Source: Polaribacter sp. KT25b (GTDB taxonomy: Bacteria > Bacteroidota > Bacteroidia > Flavobacteriales > Flavobacteriaceae). From it: DNA of 64,000 nt. The notes beneath the pieces are model-generated. The model saw only the letters and a program-made list of their open reading frames with translations, was not told where the DNA came from and did no database searches. Where the stretch lies: the NCBI RefSeq assembly GCF_900105145.1, contig NZ_LT629752.1, positions 3,415,501 to 3,479,500 on the forward strand, in the 5' to 3' direction. Positions 10,504 through 19,079 of the stretch are shown here, piece by piece (position 1 is the stretch's first letter; each line of letters begins with the position of its first letter). A program made the translations under genes and the position numbers.

Positions 10504-10965
10504 TTAAAATAAAATTTTTACTCTTGCCTCTTTAATATCTTTATACTCTAAAGTTGCCGTTTTTTGCACAGTAACTTTTCCTTTACCTACTAGTTTTGGT
10601 TCTCTAGCTTTCCAAGCTAAAACAATTTTATCATCATCTGCTTCCAATAAAGTACCCTCTATTTCTTCTTCAGCAGTTTTTACTTTTAATATTCTATTGA
10701 TATTTTTTATGTATTGTCTATTTAATTTTAATGGATGTGCAATGTCTGGTGTAGAAACTTCTAGCGAAAAATCTTCTACTTCTCTATCTAAATTACTATC
10801 AACACTTTTACTAATTCTAATGCATTCACTTAAAGGAACCCCATTATCTCCATCAATAATAATCTGAATTTTGTTATTAGTAGAAATTATTAAATCTACT
10901 AAATACAAAGATTCATTTAGCGCTAAAGCCTCGTCTACTAAGTCTTTTATCTGTTTTTGATCCAT
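10504..10965 (-). CDS. rimP: Ribosome maturation factor RimP
   Basis: Factor for 30S subunit maturation; 153 residues from the ATG at 10965. I chose this start because MDQKQIKDLVDEALALNESL matches the start of flavobacterial RimP. A longer reading frame from a GTG at 11022 would translate through the leader hairpin and adds no conserved sequence. The N-terminal domain contains DLIISTNNKIQIIIDGDNGVPL and SKSVDSNLD; the C-terminal domain contains EISTPD-like SLEVSTPDIAHPLK. It is the first gene of the rimP-nusA-infB operon. The promoter is at 11043-11072, so the leader is about 70 nt. Confidence 0.95.
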   Translation of the reverse strand: MDQKQIKDLVDEALALNESLYLVDLIISTNNKIQIIIDGDNGVPLSECIRISKSVDSNLDREVEDFSLEVSTPDIAHPLKLNRQYIKNINRILKVKTAEEEIEGTLLEADDDKIVLAWKAREPKLVGKGKVTVQKTATLEYKDIKEARVKILF

Positions 10966-10990
10966 ATAAACCTTAACATAAAATATAAAA

Positions 10991-11015
10991 AGAGGGGACT
11001 TTTTAGTCCCCTTCA
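10991..11015 (-). terminator. Terminator-like hairpin in the rimP-nusA-infB leader (possible attenuator)
   Basis: On the minus strand GGGGACT, AAAA loop, AGTCCCC, then TCTTTTT: a 7-bp GC-rich stem followed by a U-tract. It lies downstream of the operon promoter and about 25-30 nt before the rimP ATG, where a terminator would act only as a leader attenuator. The structure is seen directly; the regulatory role is inferred. Confidence 0.65.
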
Positions 11016-11042
11016 TCTCCACATTTATTATGATTTTCGCTG

Positions 11043-11072
11043 CAAATATACTAAATGTTTATGATTTACCAA
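11043..11072 (-). promoter_or_regulatory. Promoter of the rimP-nusA-infB operon
   Basis: Minus strand TTG (11070-11072), 19-bp spacer, TATATTTG (11043-11050). Both elements and the spacing fit the Bacteroidota consensus TTG-N17-23-TAnnTTTG. Predicted transcription start is close to 11036. Confidence 0.8.
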
Positions 11073-11141
11073 ATAGAGTTCCATTCAATTATTTTTTTAT
11101 ATCTTTAGAATCATGATATTATCATTAAAACTTAATCGAAT

Positions 11142-11972
11142 ATGAAAACTATTTTAGTACCAATAGATTTTTCTAAATCATCTGAATATGCTGCAAAAAT
11201 GGCCGCAAAAATTGCATTAAAAATGGATGCAACTGTTTATCTTATTCATTTAATTGAACTTCCGAAAGGAGTAATAGATATGGGTTTTGCTAGCAGATTT
11301 AGCATTCCAGAAAGCATGCTTTATCTTAGAAAAGTTAGGGAAAAAGTATTAGAATTTAAAGAAAATTTTTTCAACAAAGACATTCAAGTTGAATACTTTA
11401 TAAAACTAAACAATCCTTTTGAAGGAATTATAAAATATGCTGATAAAATTGATGCAGATTTAATAGTAATGGGCACTAAAGGGCATTCTAATTTTAAAGA
11501 AATACGAATTGGCTCTAATACAGAAAAAGTAGTAAGAACCTCTACAACACCTGTTATTGTTGTAAAAAAAGATAGTAAAAAGTTTAAACTAAAGAATTTA
11601 GTATTCGCTTCAAGTTTTAAAAATGAAGACAAAAAAGAAGTTTTTAGAAAATTTCTTTATTTTGCAAATATATTTAATAGTAAAATACATTTACTTAAAG
11701 TAAATACGGCTTCTAACTTTGAAAGCACTCATGATGCTAAAGAAAAAATTACAGAGTTTATAAAAGAATATCAACTACCTAAATACTCTATAAATATTTA
11801 TAATGATGTTTCTATAGAAAAAGGGATTTTAAACTTTTCTAGAGATGTAAATGCCGATTTAATTAGCTTAAGCACACATGGCAGAAGTGGTTTATCTCAC
11901 TTAATTAACGCGAGTGTTACTAGAAAACTATCAAATAAAGCTTTAAAACCAATATTAACTATAAGGGTTTAG
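11142..11972 (+). CDS. Universal stress protein, tandem USP domains
   Basis: Cytoplasmic 276-residue protein made of two USP folds. The first domain (about 1-147) begins MKTILVPIDFSKSSEYAAKMA and ends in the ATP-binding pattern GTKGHSNFKEIRIGSNTEKVVRTS, the expected G-x2-G-x9-G-S/T signature. The second domain (about 153-276) is more diverged but retains STHGRSGLSHLINASVTRKL. Tandem USPs are common in Flavobacteria and generally bind nucleotides under stress or energy limitation; no specific role can be read here. It diverges from rimP and converges with truB, overlapping it by 4 bp at the 3' ends. Confidence 0.9.
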   Translation: MKTILVPIDFSKSSEYAAKMAAKIALKMDATVYLIHLIELPKGVIDMGFASRFSIPESMLYLRKVREKVLEFKENFFNKDIQVEYFIKLNNPFEGIIKYADKIDADLIVMGTKGHSNFKEIRIGSNTEKVVRTSTTPVIVVKKDSKKFKLKNLVFASSFKNEDKKEVFRKFLYFANIFNSKIHLLKVNTASNFESTHDAKEKITEFIKEYQLPKYSINIYNDVSIEKGILNFSRDVNADLISLSTHGRSGLSHLINASVTRKLSNKALKPILTIRV

Positions 11973-12667
11973 ATAGCATCTAATTTTAATGTATCAATAA
12001 ATCCATCAACAGAAAGACTTTTATCAACAGAAAAATTGCCAATTTTTGTTCTTCTTAAGGCTGATAAATGTGCGCCAGAATTTAGTACATTTCCAAAATC
12101 AAAAGCTAAAGAACGAATGTAAGTACCTTTACTACAAACTACTTTAAAATCTACTTCTGGTAAATTAATATTTGTAATTTCAAATTCTGATATTGTTACA
12201 GTTCTAGATTTAATTTCTGTAGTTTCACCTTTTCTTGCTAACTCATATAAGCGTTTTCCATCTTTTTTAATTGCTGAAAAAATAGGCGGTTTTTGCTGAA
12301 TTTCGCCAATAAATTGTTTTGTAGTTTCTTTTAATAATTCTTCAGAAATATGATCAATAGAAAAAGTTTCATTGATTTCTGTTTCTAAATCGTAGCTCGG
12401 TGTTGTTGCACCTAATGTAATTGTACCTGTATATTCTTTAATTTGACCTTGATAAGTTCCAATCTTTTTAGTTTGTTTACCTGTACAAATAATTAGTAAA
12501 CCTGTTGCTAAAGGATCTAAAGTACCAGCGTGACCAACTTTAATGTTTTTAATTTTAAAACGTTGCTTTATTTCCCAACGAAGCTTATTAACTACCTGAA
12601 AAGAAGTCCATTTTAAAGGTTTATCAATTAATAAAACTTGACCATTTTTAAAGTCTTCTTCTGTCAT
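11969..12667 (-). CDS. truB: tRNA pseudouridine(55) synthase TruB
   Basis: Isomerises U55 to pseudouridine in the T-loop of tRNAs; 232 residues. It has GQVLLIDKPLKWTSFQVV near the N-terminus and the catalytic-aspartate motif GHAGTLDPLATGLL, followed by KEYTGTITLG and SAIKKDGKRLYELAR. The length suits a TruB with no PUA extension, as in Bacteroidota. It is the last gene of the ftsX-DUF3098-uppP-truB unit, 15 bp after uppP. Its 3' end overlaps the convergent stress protein gene by 4 bp, and no terminator is visible between them. Confidence 0.96.
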   Translation of the reverse strand: MTEEDFKNGQVLLIDKPLKWTSFQVVNKLRWEIKQRFKIKNIKVGHAGTLDPLATGLLIICTGKQTKKIGTYQGQIKEYTGTITLGATTPSYDLETEINETFSIDHISEELLKETTKQFIGEIQQKPPIFSAIKKDGKRLYELARKGETTEIKSRTVTISEFEITNINLPEVDFKVVCSKGTYIRSLAFDFGNVLNSGAHLSALRRTKIGNFSVDKSLSVDGFIDTLKLDAI

Positions 12668-12682
12668 TTAATTAATCTTATA

Positions 12683-13477
12683 TTAACTTAAAAGCGAATA
12701 TCCTATTGCAATAACACCTACTACAGCACAATAAATAGAAAAATATGATAATTTGCTCTTTTTAACCAAAGCAATCATCCATTTACAGGCTACTAAACCA
12801 GAAACAAAAGCTGCAATAAAACCTACAGAAATAGGTATAATTTCTGAAGATTCAAAACTAATATCTCCTCCTAATAAATCTTTTCCTATTTTTCCAAAAA
12901 TCAAAGGAACAACCATTAAAAAAGAAAAACGTGCCGCTCTAGTTCTATCAATTCCCAACAAAACAGATGTAGAAATTGTTGCTCCAGATCTAGAAATACC
13001 TGGTAACATTGCAATTGCTTGAGAAACACCAATTAATACTGAATTAGAAAATGACACTTCTTTATTTGTGCTTTTTGCTTTATCTGCAAGTAACAATAAA
13101 CCTGCAGTAACCAACAACATTATACCTACTAACAATATTTTTCCGCCAAAAAAAGATTCTAACTCTTCTTCGAAAAGTAACCCTACAACTACAGCAGGAA
13201 TCATTGAAATAATAATTTTTAAAGAAAACTTTAATTCATCATTCCATTTAAACTGAAATAATCCTTTAAAAATTTCTGCTACTTCTTTTCTAAATATAAC
13301 CAACGTACTTAATGCAGTTGCAAAATGTAAAACCACTGTAAATGTTAAACTTTCTTCAGGTACAGAGGTGTCTCCTAAAATAGCTTTTGCCAACTCTAAA
13401 TGTCCACTAGAGGAAACAGGTAAAAACTCTGTTAAACCTTGTATAACTCCAAGTATAATTGCTTCTAATAAATCCAT
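12683..13477 (-). CDS. uppP: Undecaprenyl-diphosphatase UppP/BacA
   Basis: Membrane phosphatase that recycles undecaprenyl pyrophosphate to the monophosphate carrier used for peptidoglycan and O-antigen. The 264 residues contain both signature segments: GLTEFLPVSSSGHLELAK (residues about 15-32) and PGISRSGATIS (about 160-170). Multiple transmembrane helices are evident. It starts 3 bp after the DUF3098 stop, so it is translated from the same message as ftsX and truB; this order is common in Flavobacteria. Confidence 0.96.
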   Translation of the reverse strand: MDLLEAIILGVIQGLTEFLPVSSSGHLELAKAILGDTSVPEESLTFTVVLHFATALSTLVIFRKEVAEIFKGLFQFKWNDELKFSLKIIISMIPAVVVGLLFEEELESFFGGKILLVGIMLLVTAGLLLLADKAKSTNKEVSFSNSVLIGVSQAIAMLPGISRSGATISTSVLLGIDRTRAARFSFLMVVPLIFGKIGKDLLGGDISFESSEIIPISVGFIAAFVSGLVACKWMIALVKKSKLSYFSIYCAVVGVIAIGYSLLS

Positions 13478-13480
13478 AGT

Positions 13481-13720
13481 TTATTTTTTTTCTGCAAAAA
13501 TAGCATAAAATTCTATTGCCAACCCAATAATTACTAAAGTAGGTGCTAAACGAATTCTTTGCCAATTATATATTTCTTCGTTAAAAACTTCTGGATTATC
13601 ACTACCTCCGCCTGCCATAAAAACAAATCCTAAGACTATAAAAACAATACCAATTAGCATTATTGTGTAATTCTTTTTGCCGAATAAAAATTCTTTTTCT
13701 TGTATATTTTCTTTTTCCAT
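13481..13720 (-). CDS. DUF3098 family small membrane protein
   Basis: A 79-residue protein with two hydrophobic helices: one around NYTIMLIGIVFIVLGFVFMA and one near the C-terminus around LAPTLVIIGLAIEFYAIF, with an FGKKNY segment before the first. This matches DUF3098, a family almost always encoded directly after ftsX in Bacteroidota. It starts 4 bp after ftsX and ends 3 bp before uppP, so the genes are very likely cotranscribed. The function is unknown; context suggests an envelope or division role. Confidence 0.85.
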   Translation of the reverse strand: MEKENIQEKEFLFGKKNYTIMLIGIVFIVLGFVFMAGGGSDNPEVFNEEIYNWQRIRLAPTLVIIGLAIEFYAIFAEKK

Positions 13721-13724
13721 AATT

Positions 13725-14603
13725 TTAATAATGAAGTTCGTCTGTTTGTAAATTTAAAAAGCGCTGAGTAGCAAAGAAAGTACTAATCCAAGTAATTATA
13801 AATGCTGATAAAAACACACCACCAACCAAATACCCTAAGGTAAGGTAATCTTCTAAAAGCGCTAAACTTGGTATATATTTATCTACATAATAGATTACAA
13901 AAGCTAAGCCTGTTAAAGCTAAAAAAGCACCAAAGAAACCTAGTTTTATACTTCGCCAAATAAATGGTTTTCTAATAAAACTCTTTGTTGCACCAACCAT
14001 TTGCATGGTTTTTATATTAAATCGTTTAGAATAAATAGATAACCTAATAGAACTATTTATTAAAATCATAGAAACCAACGCAAAAAAGCCACTAAAAACT
14101 AACAACCAAAAACTAACTCTTTTAATATTTTTTGTTAATAAATTAATTAAAGGTTTATCGTAAGAAACATCAGCTACAAATGCGTTTTTTTGAAAACGAG
14201 TTTCTAATTCTTGCATTTTTTCTGGAGTTACAAAATCTGCTTTTAGGTAAATATCAATTCCGTTTTTAAGAGGATTTTCTCCTAAAAACTGCAAGAAATC
14301 TTCTCCTATTTCTTTACTATATTTTTTTGCAGCTTGTTCTTTGCTTGTATAAACTGCTTTTTTAGTAAATTCTTCTTCTAAAAGAGATTCTCTAAAAGTC
14401 TTTATTTGTTTCTGAGTTACTTTATCTTTTATAAAGAGCGTAATTGCTACTTTTTCTTTAACATGATTAGCAACTTTAGTAGATTTTAAAAGGATTAAAC
14501 CTAAGACACCAACCATAAAAAGCACTAAAGCTATGCTAATTACAACAGAAATGTAAGAAGATTGCAAGCGCCTTTTCTGATAAGAATCAAACTTAGATGA
14601 CAT
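13725..14603 (-). CDS. ftsX: Cell division protein FtsX
   Basis: Permease-like subunit of the FtsEX complex, which couples cytoplasmic ATP hydrolysis to activation of peptidoglycan hydrolases at the septum. The 292 residues show one N-terminal transmembrane helix (about 20-40), a periplasmic loop of about 130 residues (VKEKVAITLFIKDKVTQKQI onward) and three C-terminal helices beginning at SFWLLVFSGFFALVSMIL, with the RFNIKTMQMVGATKSFI coupling segment. No ftsE is adjacent. It is the first gene of ftsX-DUF3098-uppP-truB; upstream is a 169-bp gap containing the AT-only palindrome at 14693-14732. Confidence 0.93.
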   Translation of the reverse strand: MSSKFDSYQKRRLQSSYISVVISIALVLFMVGVLGLILLKSTKVANHVKEKVAITLFIKDKVTQKQIKTFRESLLEEEFTKKAVYTSKEQAAKKYSKEIGEDFLQFLGENPLKNGIDIYLKADFVTPEKMQELETRFQKNAFVADVSYDKPLINLLTKNIKRVSFWLLVFSGFFALVSMILINSSIRLSIYSKRFNIKTMQMVGATKSFIRKPFIWRSIKLGFFGAFLALTGLAFVIYYVDKYIPSLALLEDYLTLGYLVGGVFLSAFIITWISTFFATQRFLNLQTDELHY

Positions 14604-14692
14604 TATTTTTCACTTTTAAAATCGGTGCAAGATAATAATTAGAAACCAGTTGACAGTAACTGTTAGCAGTATTTTAACGTATAGAAATTAAA

Positions 14693-14732
14693 CATTATAA
14701 AAAATAATTGATATCAATTATATTTTATAATG
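14693..14732. repeat. 40-bp near-perfect AT-rich palindrome
   Basis: The two 20-base arms (CATTATAAAA outer, ATAATTGATA inner) pair with a single mismatched position. The only G/C pairs are near the ends and the centre. It lies downstream of the DUF5689 gene and upstream of ftsX. It could be a weak terminator or a protein-binding site. No U-tract distinguishes it clearly as a terminator. Confidence 0.55.
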
Positions 14733-14772
14733 CGATACCAATGTATTCTGTTTTTTTCTTTTGATCAAAATA

Positions 14773-16197
14773 TTATTTTGCAATAATATTAATATTATCT
14801 AATTCATATGTTCCATCAAAAATATCGTTGCCATTTCCAGTATATTTAAAAGCAATATAAATTGTACCAGAATAATTAGACAAATCTATAAAAGTTGAAT
14901 TTATAAAACTATTATAATCATCATTATTTGCTGCTATTTTTGCTGGTAAAGCCATCCAATTTGCAGTTGTAATTGTTGCTTCATTTCCATTCCAATTATC
15001 AGAAATTAAAACCTCCAAAGTACTTCCATCTGCAAAAGAAGTTGAAGTTTCAAAAGATAAATATTCTTCTAAAGTTGCATCTAAATTTACATCCTCTGTA
15101 ATTAACCAAGAAATTGTACTTTCATCTCCAGATCTATAAGAACCAATATTTGCTGCTATACTTAAAGAATTTACATCTGTATAAGATCTCCATTTTTTAG
15201 AACCAACTTCTATAAAGTTTGTCCAATTCGGAATATCAATTTCACCAGAAGTTGCCTCAAAATCTTGTTGTAACAAAATGGTAGAAAAATCTGTTAATTC
15301 TGATGGCGTACATCTTGAATCAGCCATAAAAACATCATCTGCAGTGTTTAAAACCAAAACTGTAAAATCCCCTCCAAAATCTCTAGAAACAACAGCTTTT
15401 ATTGTTCCGCCACCTTCTGGTAAAGCGTTATTTGCAAAACTAGCAAATGAACTCGTTTCTACAAATGACGAAACAAAACCTGGACCTTGACAAGTTTCTA
15501 TTTTACGTTTCGTATCAAAATCTTCAACAGGATTTACAAATGTTTTCCCTTTTAAATCCGAAGAAAAAAAAGCGTTTTCTATCGCTACAAAAGTTCCAAT
15601 ATTAGAAATATCATCTAATCCGCCTAATGTTACTATTTTAGGAACAATTGTTTCTGTTGTTATAGATCTAAATAAATGATTTTCTATCTGATTTTGAGTT
15701 ATACTTTCAACCTCTCTTATATCTGTTAAATTTACTTTTCCTCCAATAGAAATTACGCCATCACCAGAATTTGTTTCTCCCAAATAAAGGTTTTTAAGCC
15801 TTATATAAACTTCACGTCCGAAGCTAAATTTATTGTAACTATTGGTTAAATTAATGGCAATTTTAATTCCTGCTGATGGATTTTCTGGCGCATCTTGCAT
15901 GTAAAACTCTCTAAAATAATTCCCTTTTGCATCCGAAGAAACTACATATCCTTTTATAACAATATCAGAAACTATTTTTAAAGGATCGTTACCCGAATTG
16001 TATAAACTTTTTAAATCTTTTATCGATTTTAATTCTACTTGATTATTTTGAATGCTATCTAATAATGCATTTAAACTTAGGTTCTCTTCAACTCCTAAAT
16101 TTTCTGGAACCTTAAAATTATTATCTTCTACACATGCGGTAAAAAACATACTCATACTAATAGCAAATAGCATGATAATTGTTTGATTTCTTTTCAT
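14773..16197 (-). CDS. DUF5689 domain surface lipoprotein
   Basis: A 474-residue lipoprotein with lipobox MFFTAC followed by VEDNN; acidic residues just after the lipidated Cys are typical of Bacteroidota lipoproteins sent to the cell surface. Residues of about 45-270 fit DUF5689, an OB-like region (KGYVVSSDAKGNYFREFYMQD). Residues of about 300-474 resemble a choice-of-anchor J/cleaved-adhesin beta-sandwich (LLQQDFEATSGEIDIPNWTNF ... GTIYIAFKYTGNG). It begins 13 bp after the TonB-receptor stop, so the two are cotranscribed; the pairing suggests a receptor accessory protein. The ligand is unknown. The divergent EEP phosphoesterase hints at nucleic acid or phosphoester substrates. Confidence 0.8.
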   Translation of the reverse strand: MKRNQTIIMLFAISMSMFFTACVEDNNFKVPENLGVEENLSLNALLDSIQNNQVELKSIKDLKSLYNSGNDPLKIVSDIVIKGYVVSSDAKGNYFREFYMQDAPENPSAGIKIAINLTNSYNKFSFGREVYIRLKNLYLGETNSGDGVISIGGKVNLTDIREVESITQNQIENHLFRSITTETIVPKIVTLGGLDDISNIGTFVAIENAFFSSDLKGKTFVNPVEDFDTKRKIETCQGPGFVSSFVETSSFASFANNALPEGGGTIKAVVSRDFGGDFTVLVLNTADDVFMADSRCTPSELTDFSTILLQQDFEATSGEIDIPNWTNFIEVGSKKWRSYTDVNSLSIAANIGSYRSGDESTISWLITEDVNLDATLEEYLSFETSTSFADGSTLEVLISDNWNGNEATITTANWMALPAKIAANNDDYNSFINSTFIDLSNYSGTIYIAFKYTGNGNDIFDGTYELDNINIIAK

Positions 16198-16210
16198 TTC
16201 AATTTATTTT

Positions 16211-18961
16211 TTAAAAACTAATATTTACATTTACAAAGTAGGTTGTACCTCTTCCGTACCAATATTTGTTGCCAAAAACTGGTTTTTCTATTGATTTATC
16301 TATTTTTAATTCATTATAATTTGCGTTTCTACCTTGCTCAAATCCACCAGATTTGTATTCTGCATTTAACAAGTTATTTACCGTTGCAAAAAAACTAACA
16401 TAATAACGAGAAATTTTCCAAGATTTACCACCAACAATATTTATAACTTTATAGTTATTAAACTTTTCTTGCTGTAATAATTCTCTTGCAACATTAATAT
16501 TATAATTTGGGAAAGTTAAACCATCTGCATCTGTGTAAAAATTACTAGACCTCGTTAATGGCGCAATATCTACATAAGTGTTACTAAAAAAATTTGCAGT
16601 TGCACCAAACCACCAATAATCTGGGTCACGATATTCAAAACCAATTGAATATGCATTGTGTGGACCCGCAGAAATTTTATAATTCTTTAAGTTGGATATG
16701 TAATTTCCTGAACGTCCATTTTCGTCAAAAATACCTTCATTTGTAACATCAGAAGTAAGATACAAATCAGGATTATTAGCATAAATAAAACTACCAACAG
16801 AAGCAGCACTTTTTAATTTTATGGTTGATGTAACTTGTGCTTCTAAACCAAATTCTAGTCCTAAATGCTGCTTTTCTATTCCAGATAAAATTTCTTGAAC
16901 AAAAGCAGTATTATCGCCACCAACTCCATCAGCAAAATAAAAAGAAATTTCTGTTGCATCTTTTATAGATGTGTAATAACCTGTAAGTCTAGAGGTAATA
17001 ATTGGCCTTCTTCTAATATAACTTACATCTGCAGAAAACACTTTCTCGCTTTGTAAATTATCTACAATATTATTATTTTCTCTAGAATTAGAAAAAGAGT
17101 TTCTAATTGTTGGCGCTTGTGTTAAATAAGCAACATTTACATCTATTAGATTACGCCCATTAACTTTATAAGTTACACCTGTTTTTACACCATAATTTGT
17201 AAAACTTAATTTATCTGATGTTCCTAAAGAACTATTTTCAAAACGTCCATTTTTATATAAACCTTCTCTTTGATTTGATATTTGAGAAACGTTTACCGCC
17301 GCATAAAAATCTACTTTATTATAGGTAAATTGCCCTTGTAAAAAAGCGTTCATGAAATCTGAACTTAAATTAAAGTTATATCTAAATTTATCGCCAACAC
17401 CAACAACTCTATTCGGATTTAATACATCATTTTGCATTTGCGCTTCTGAATCTGCAAAATTATTGATATCTAAATACCCATTTCCGCCTAATAAATCGAT
17501 AACTTCTGCAAAGTTTTGAGAACGTAAACGCTTATATTCTAATTTTCCATTAATAGAAATATTGTTATTTAAATATGAATCGAAAATAGTATTTATTGTT
17601 ATTTGTTTGTCATCATTTCTATCTTCATATAAAACATAAGCATTATTTTGACCATTATTTGCGTTAGTAACATTTGCGTCATAAATTCTATTCCAGTCAA
17701 GTTGACCACTATTTACAAAATTTTCTTGCGCAGTATAAGCATCTGATAAATCATTATATCTTAAAAAATAACTTGGCAATGTTTGATAATACGTAGGACT
17801 CGGATTAGAACCACCATTAAAATCTAAACGACTATTTCCTATTTTTCCAAACTGATAAGATACATTTGTTTGTACAGTTGTATTTTCTGATACATCAAAA
17901 TAATGACTAAGCATTAAAATAGGTTCTACCACTTCTTTTATTCTAGAATTTAATTTTTTTCCGTTTAAATACCCCCAATATTCATTGTATTCAATTCCCT
18001 TTAAATCGAAAACTTCTTGAGTGTTAGGAGACGATTTTCCTCTTCTATTTGGTGTAAAAATTCCAGTAAAATTAACGCTATGTTTTTCGTTAATTTTCTT
18101 TTCTACGGATGTAAATACAGAATATGCATTATAAGAAGTACCATCATTAAAACCTTCATTTCCGGCTCTTCTACTGCCAGAAAAAGTCATAGACCAACCA
18201 CTTTTAGAAACACCCGTAGCATGTGTTGCCATTACTCTGTGTTCATAACTTCTGTTTGATGAAGAATACGAAATTCTTGTTCCTTGTCTTTGCAAAGAAG
18301 CTCTTGTGTTCATATTTGTAGAACCTAAAACACCTCCAAAAGTAAAATCCGAAGGAGATAAACCATTGCTAAATTCTTGATTTCTTAAAACATCATTTAA
18401 ACCACCCCAATTACTCCATTGCGCTCTACCATCGTAGATTTTATTCATTTCAATTCCGTTAATCAAAACTTTACCATTTCCAGAATCTAATCCTTTTATT
18501 TTAAAAAACGAACTACTAAATTCAAAAGCAGCCGTTCTTAAAAAAATATCTTTAGACGCTTGTAAAAGTCCAGAAATATTATCTGCAGAACTTGTGTCAT
18601 CACTTAACTCATCGTCTGTAATTGTAATAATACTTGCATCTAATTCTTCGGTAAAATCTTTGTATAAATAAATTGTGCCAAGGTCTATTGGCTTGCCATT
18701 TAAATCTAAAGGAAAATTTTGAGTTTCGTAACCAAGTTGCTTAATCTCTAAAATGAAATTTCCATTTTTAAGATTTCTCAATACAAAAGAACCATCTTCT
18801 TTTGTTACTACTTTTTTCGATGTTTTTTTAAGTAAAATATAAACATCCTTTAATGGCTTTTTGGAATCATTGTCTATAATAATTCCGCGTACAATATTTT
18901 GTGCATTTACTCCCAAAATTAGAAATAGCAGCATACATATTGATGAAATAATTCTTTTCAT
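16211..18961 (-). CDS. TonB-dependent receptor with carboxypeptidase-like N-terminal domain
   Basis: Outer-membrane active transporter, 916 residues. A signal peptide ends at VNAQ (about 21). A carboxypeptidase-regulatory-like domain follows (GIIIDNDSKKPLKDVYILLKK to about 95), then a plug domain containing FFKIKGLDSGNGKVLINGIEM, then the 22-strand barrel, ending in TTYFVNVNISF with the C-terminal aromatic of outer-membrane proteins. It is cotranscribed with the DUF5689 lipoprotein (13-bp gap) and divergent from the EEP phosphoesterase. The barrel sequence does not reveal the substrate. The three-gene set recurs in Flavobacteria from general knowledge, which argues for a shared function. Confidence 0.88.
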   Translation of the reverse strand: MKRIISSICMLLFLILGVNAQNIVRGIIIDNDSKKPLKDVYILLKKTSKKVVTKEDGSFVLRNLKNGNFILEIKQLGYETQNFPLDLNGKPIDLGTIYLYKDFTEELDASIITITDDELSDDTSSADNISGLLQASKDIFLRTAAFEFSSSFFKIKGLDSGNGKVLINGIEMNKIYDGRAQWSNWGGLNDVLRNQEFSNGLSPSDFTFGGVLGSTNMNTRASLQRQGTRISYSSSNRSYEHRVMATHATGVSKSGWSMTFSGSRRAGNEGFNDGTSYNAYSVFTSVEKKINEKHSVNFTGIFTPNRRGKSSPNTQEVFDLKGIEYNEYWGYLNGKKLNSRIKEVVEPILMLSHYFDVSENTTVQTNVSYQFGKIGNSRLDFNGGSNPSPTYYQTLPSYFLRYNDLSDAYTAQENFVNSGQLDWNRIYDANVTNANNGQNNAYVLYEDRNDDKQITINTIFDSYLNNNISINGKLEYKRLRSQNFAEVIDLLGGNGYLDINNFADSEAQMQNDVLNPNRVVGVGDKFRYNFNLSSDFMNAFLQGQFTYNKVDFYAAVNVSQISNQREGLYKNGRFENSSLGTSDKLSFTNYGVKTGVTYKVNGRNLIDVNVAYLTQAPTIRNSFSNSRENNNIVDNLQSEKVFSADVSYIRRRPIITSRLTGYYTSIKDATEISFYFADGVGGDNTAFVQEILSGIEKQHLGLEFGLEAQVTSTIKLKSAASVGSFIYANNPDLYLTSDVTNEGIFDENGRSGNYISNLKNYKISAGPHNAYSIGFEYRDPDYWWFGATANFFSNTYVDIAPLTRSSNFYTDADGLTFPNYNINVARELLQQEKFNNYKVINIVGGKSWKISRYYVSFFATVNNLLNAEYKSGGFEQGRNANYNELKIDKSIEKPVFGNKYWYGRGTTYFVNVNISF

Positions 18962-19052
18962 AAATATCTTTTTCTAGCAAATTTTCCTATCAAGTTACAA
19001 TTTTTAAATTAAAAAACATTAAAAAGCACTGATTTTTAATTTTTTTACCTAA

Positions 19053-19060
19053 ATAATTTT
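19053..19060 (+). promoter_or_regulatory. Candidate -7 element of the EEP phosphoesterase gene
   Basis: TAATTTTG matches TAnnTTTG and ends 19 bp before the ATG at 19080. No good TTG lies 17-23 bp upstream. Confidence 0.4.
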
Positions 19061-19079
19061 GTATTTTAGTAATAAAAAA

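Noticed and set aside
10966..11022. Extended RimP start at a GTG
   Set aside because: The extra residues translate the leader hairpin and are not part of the RimP family; the ATG at 10965 fits homologues.
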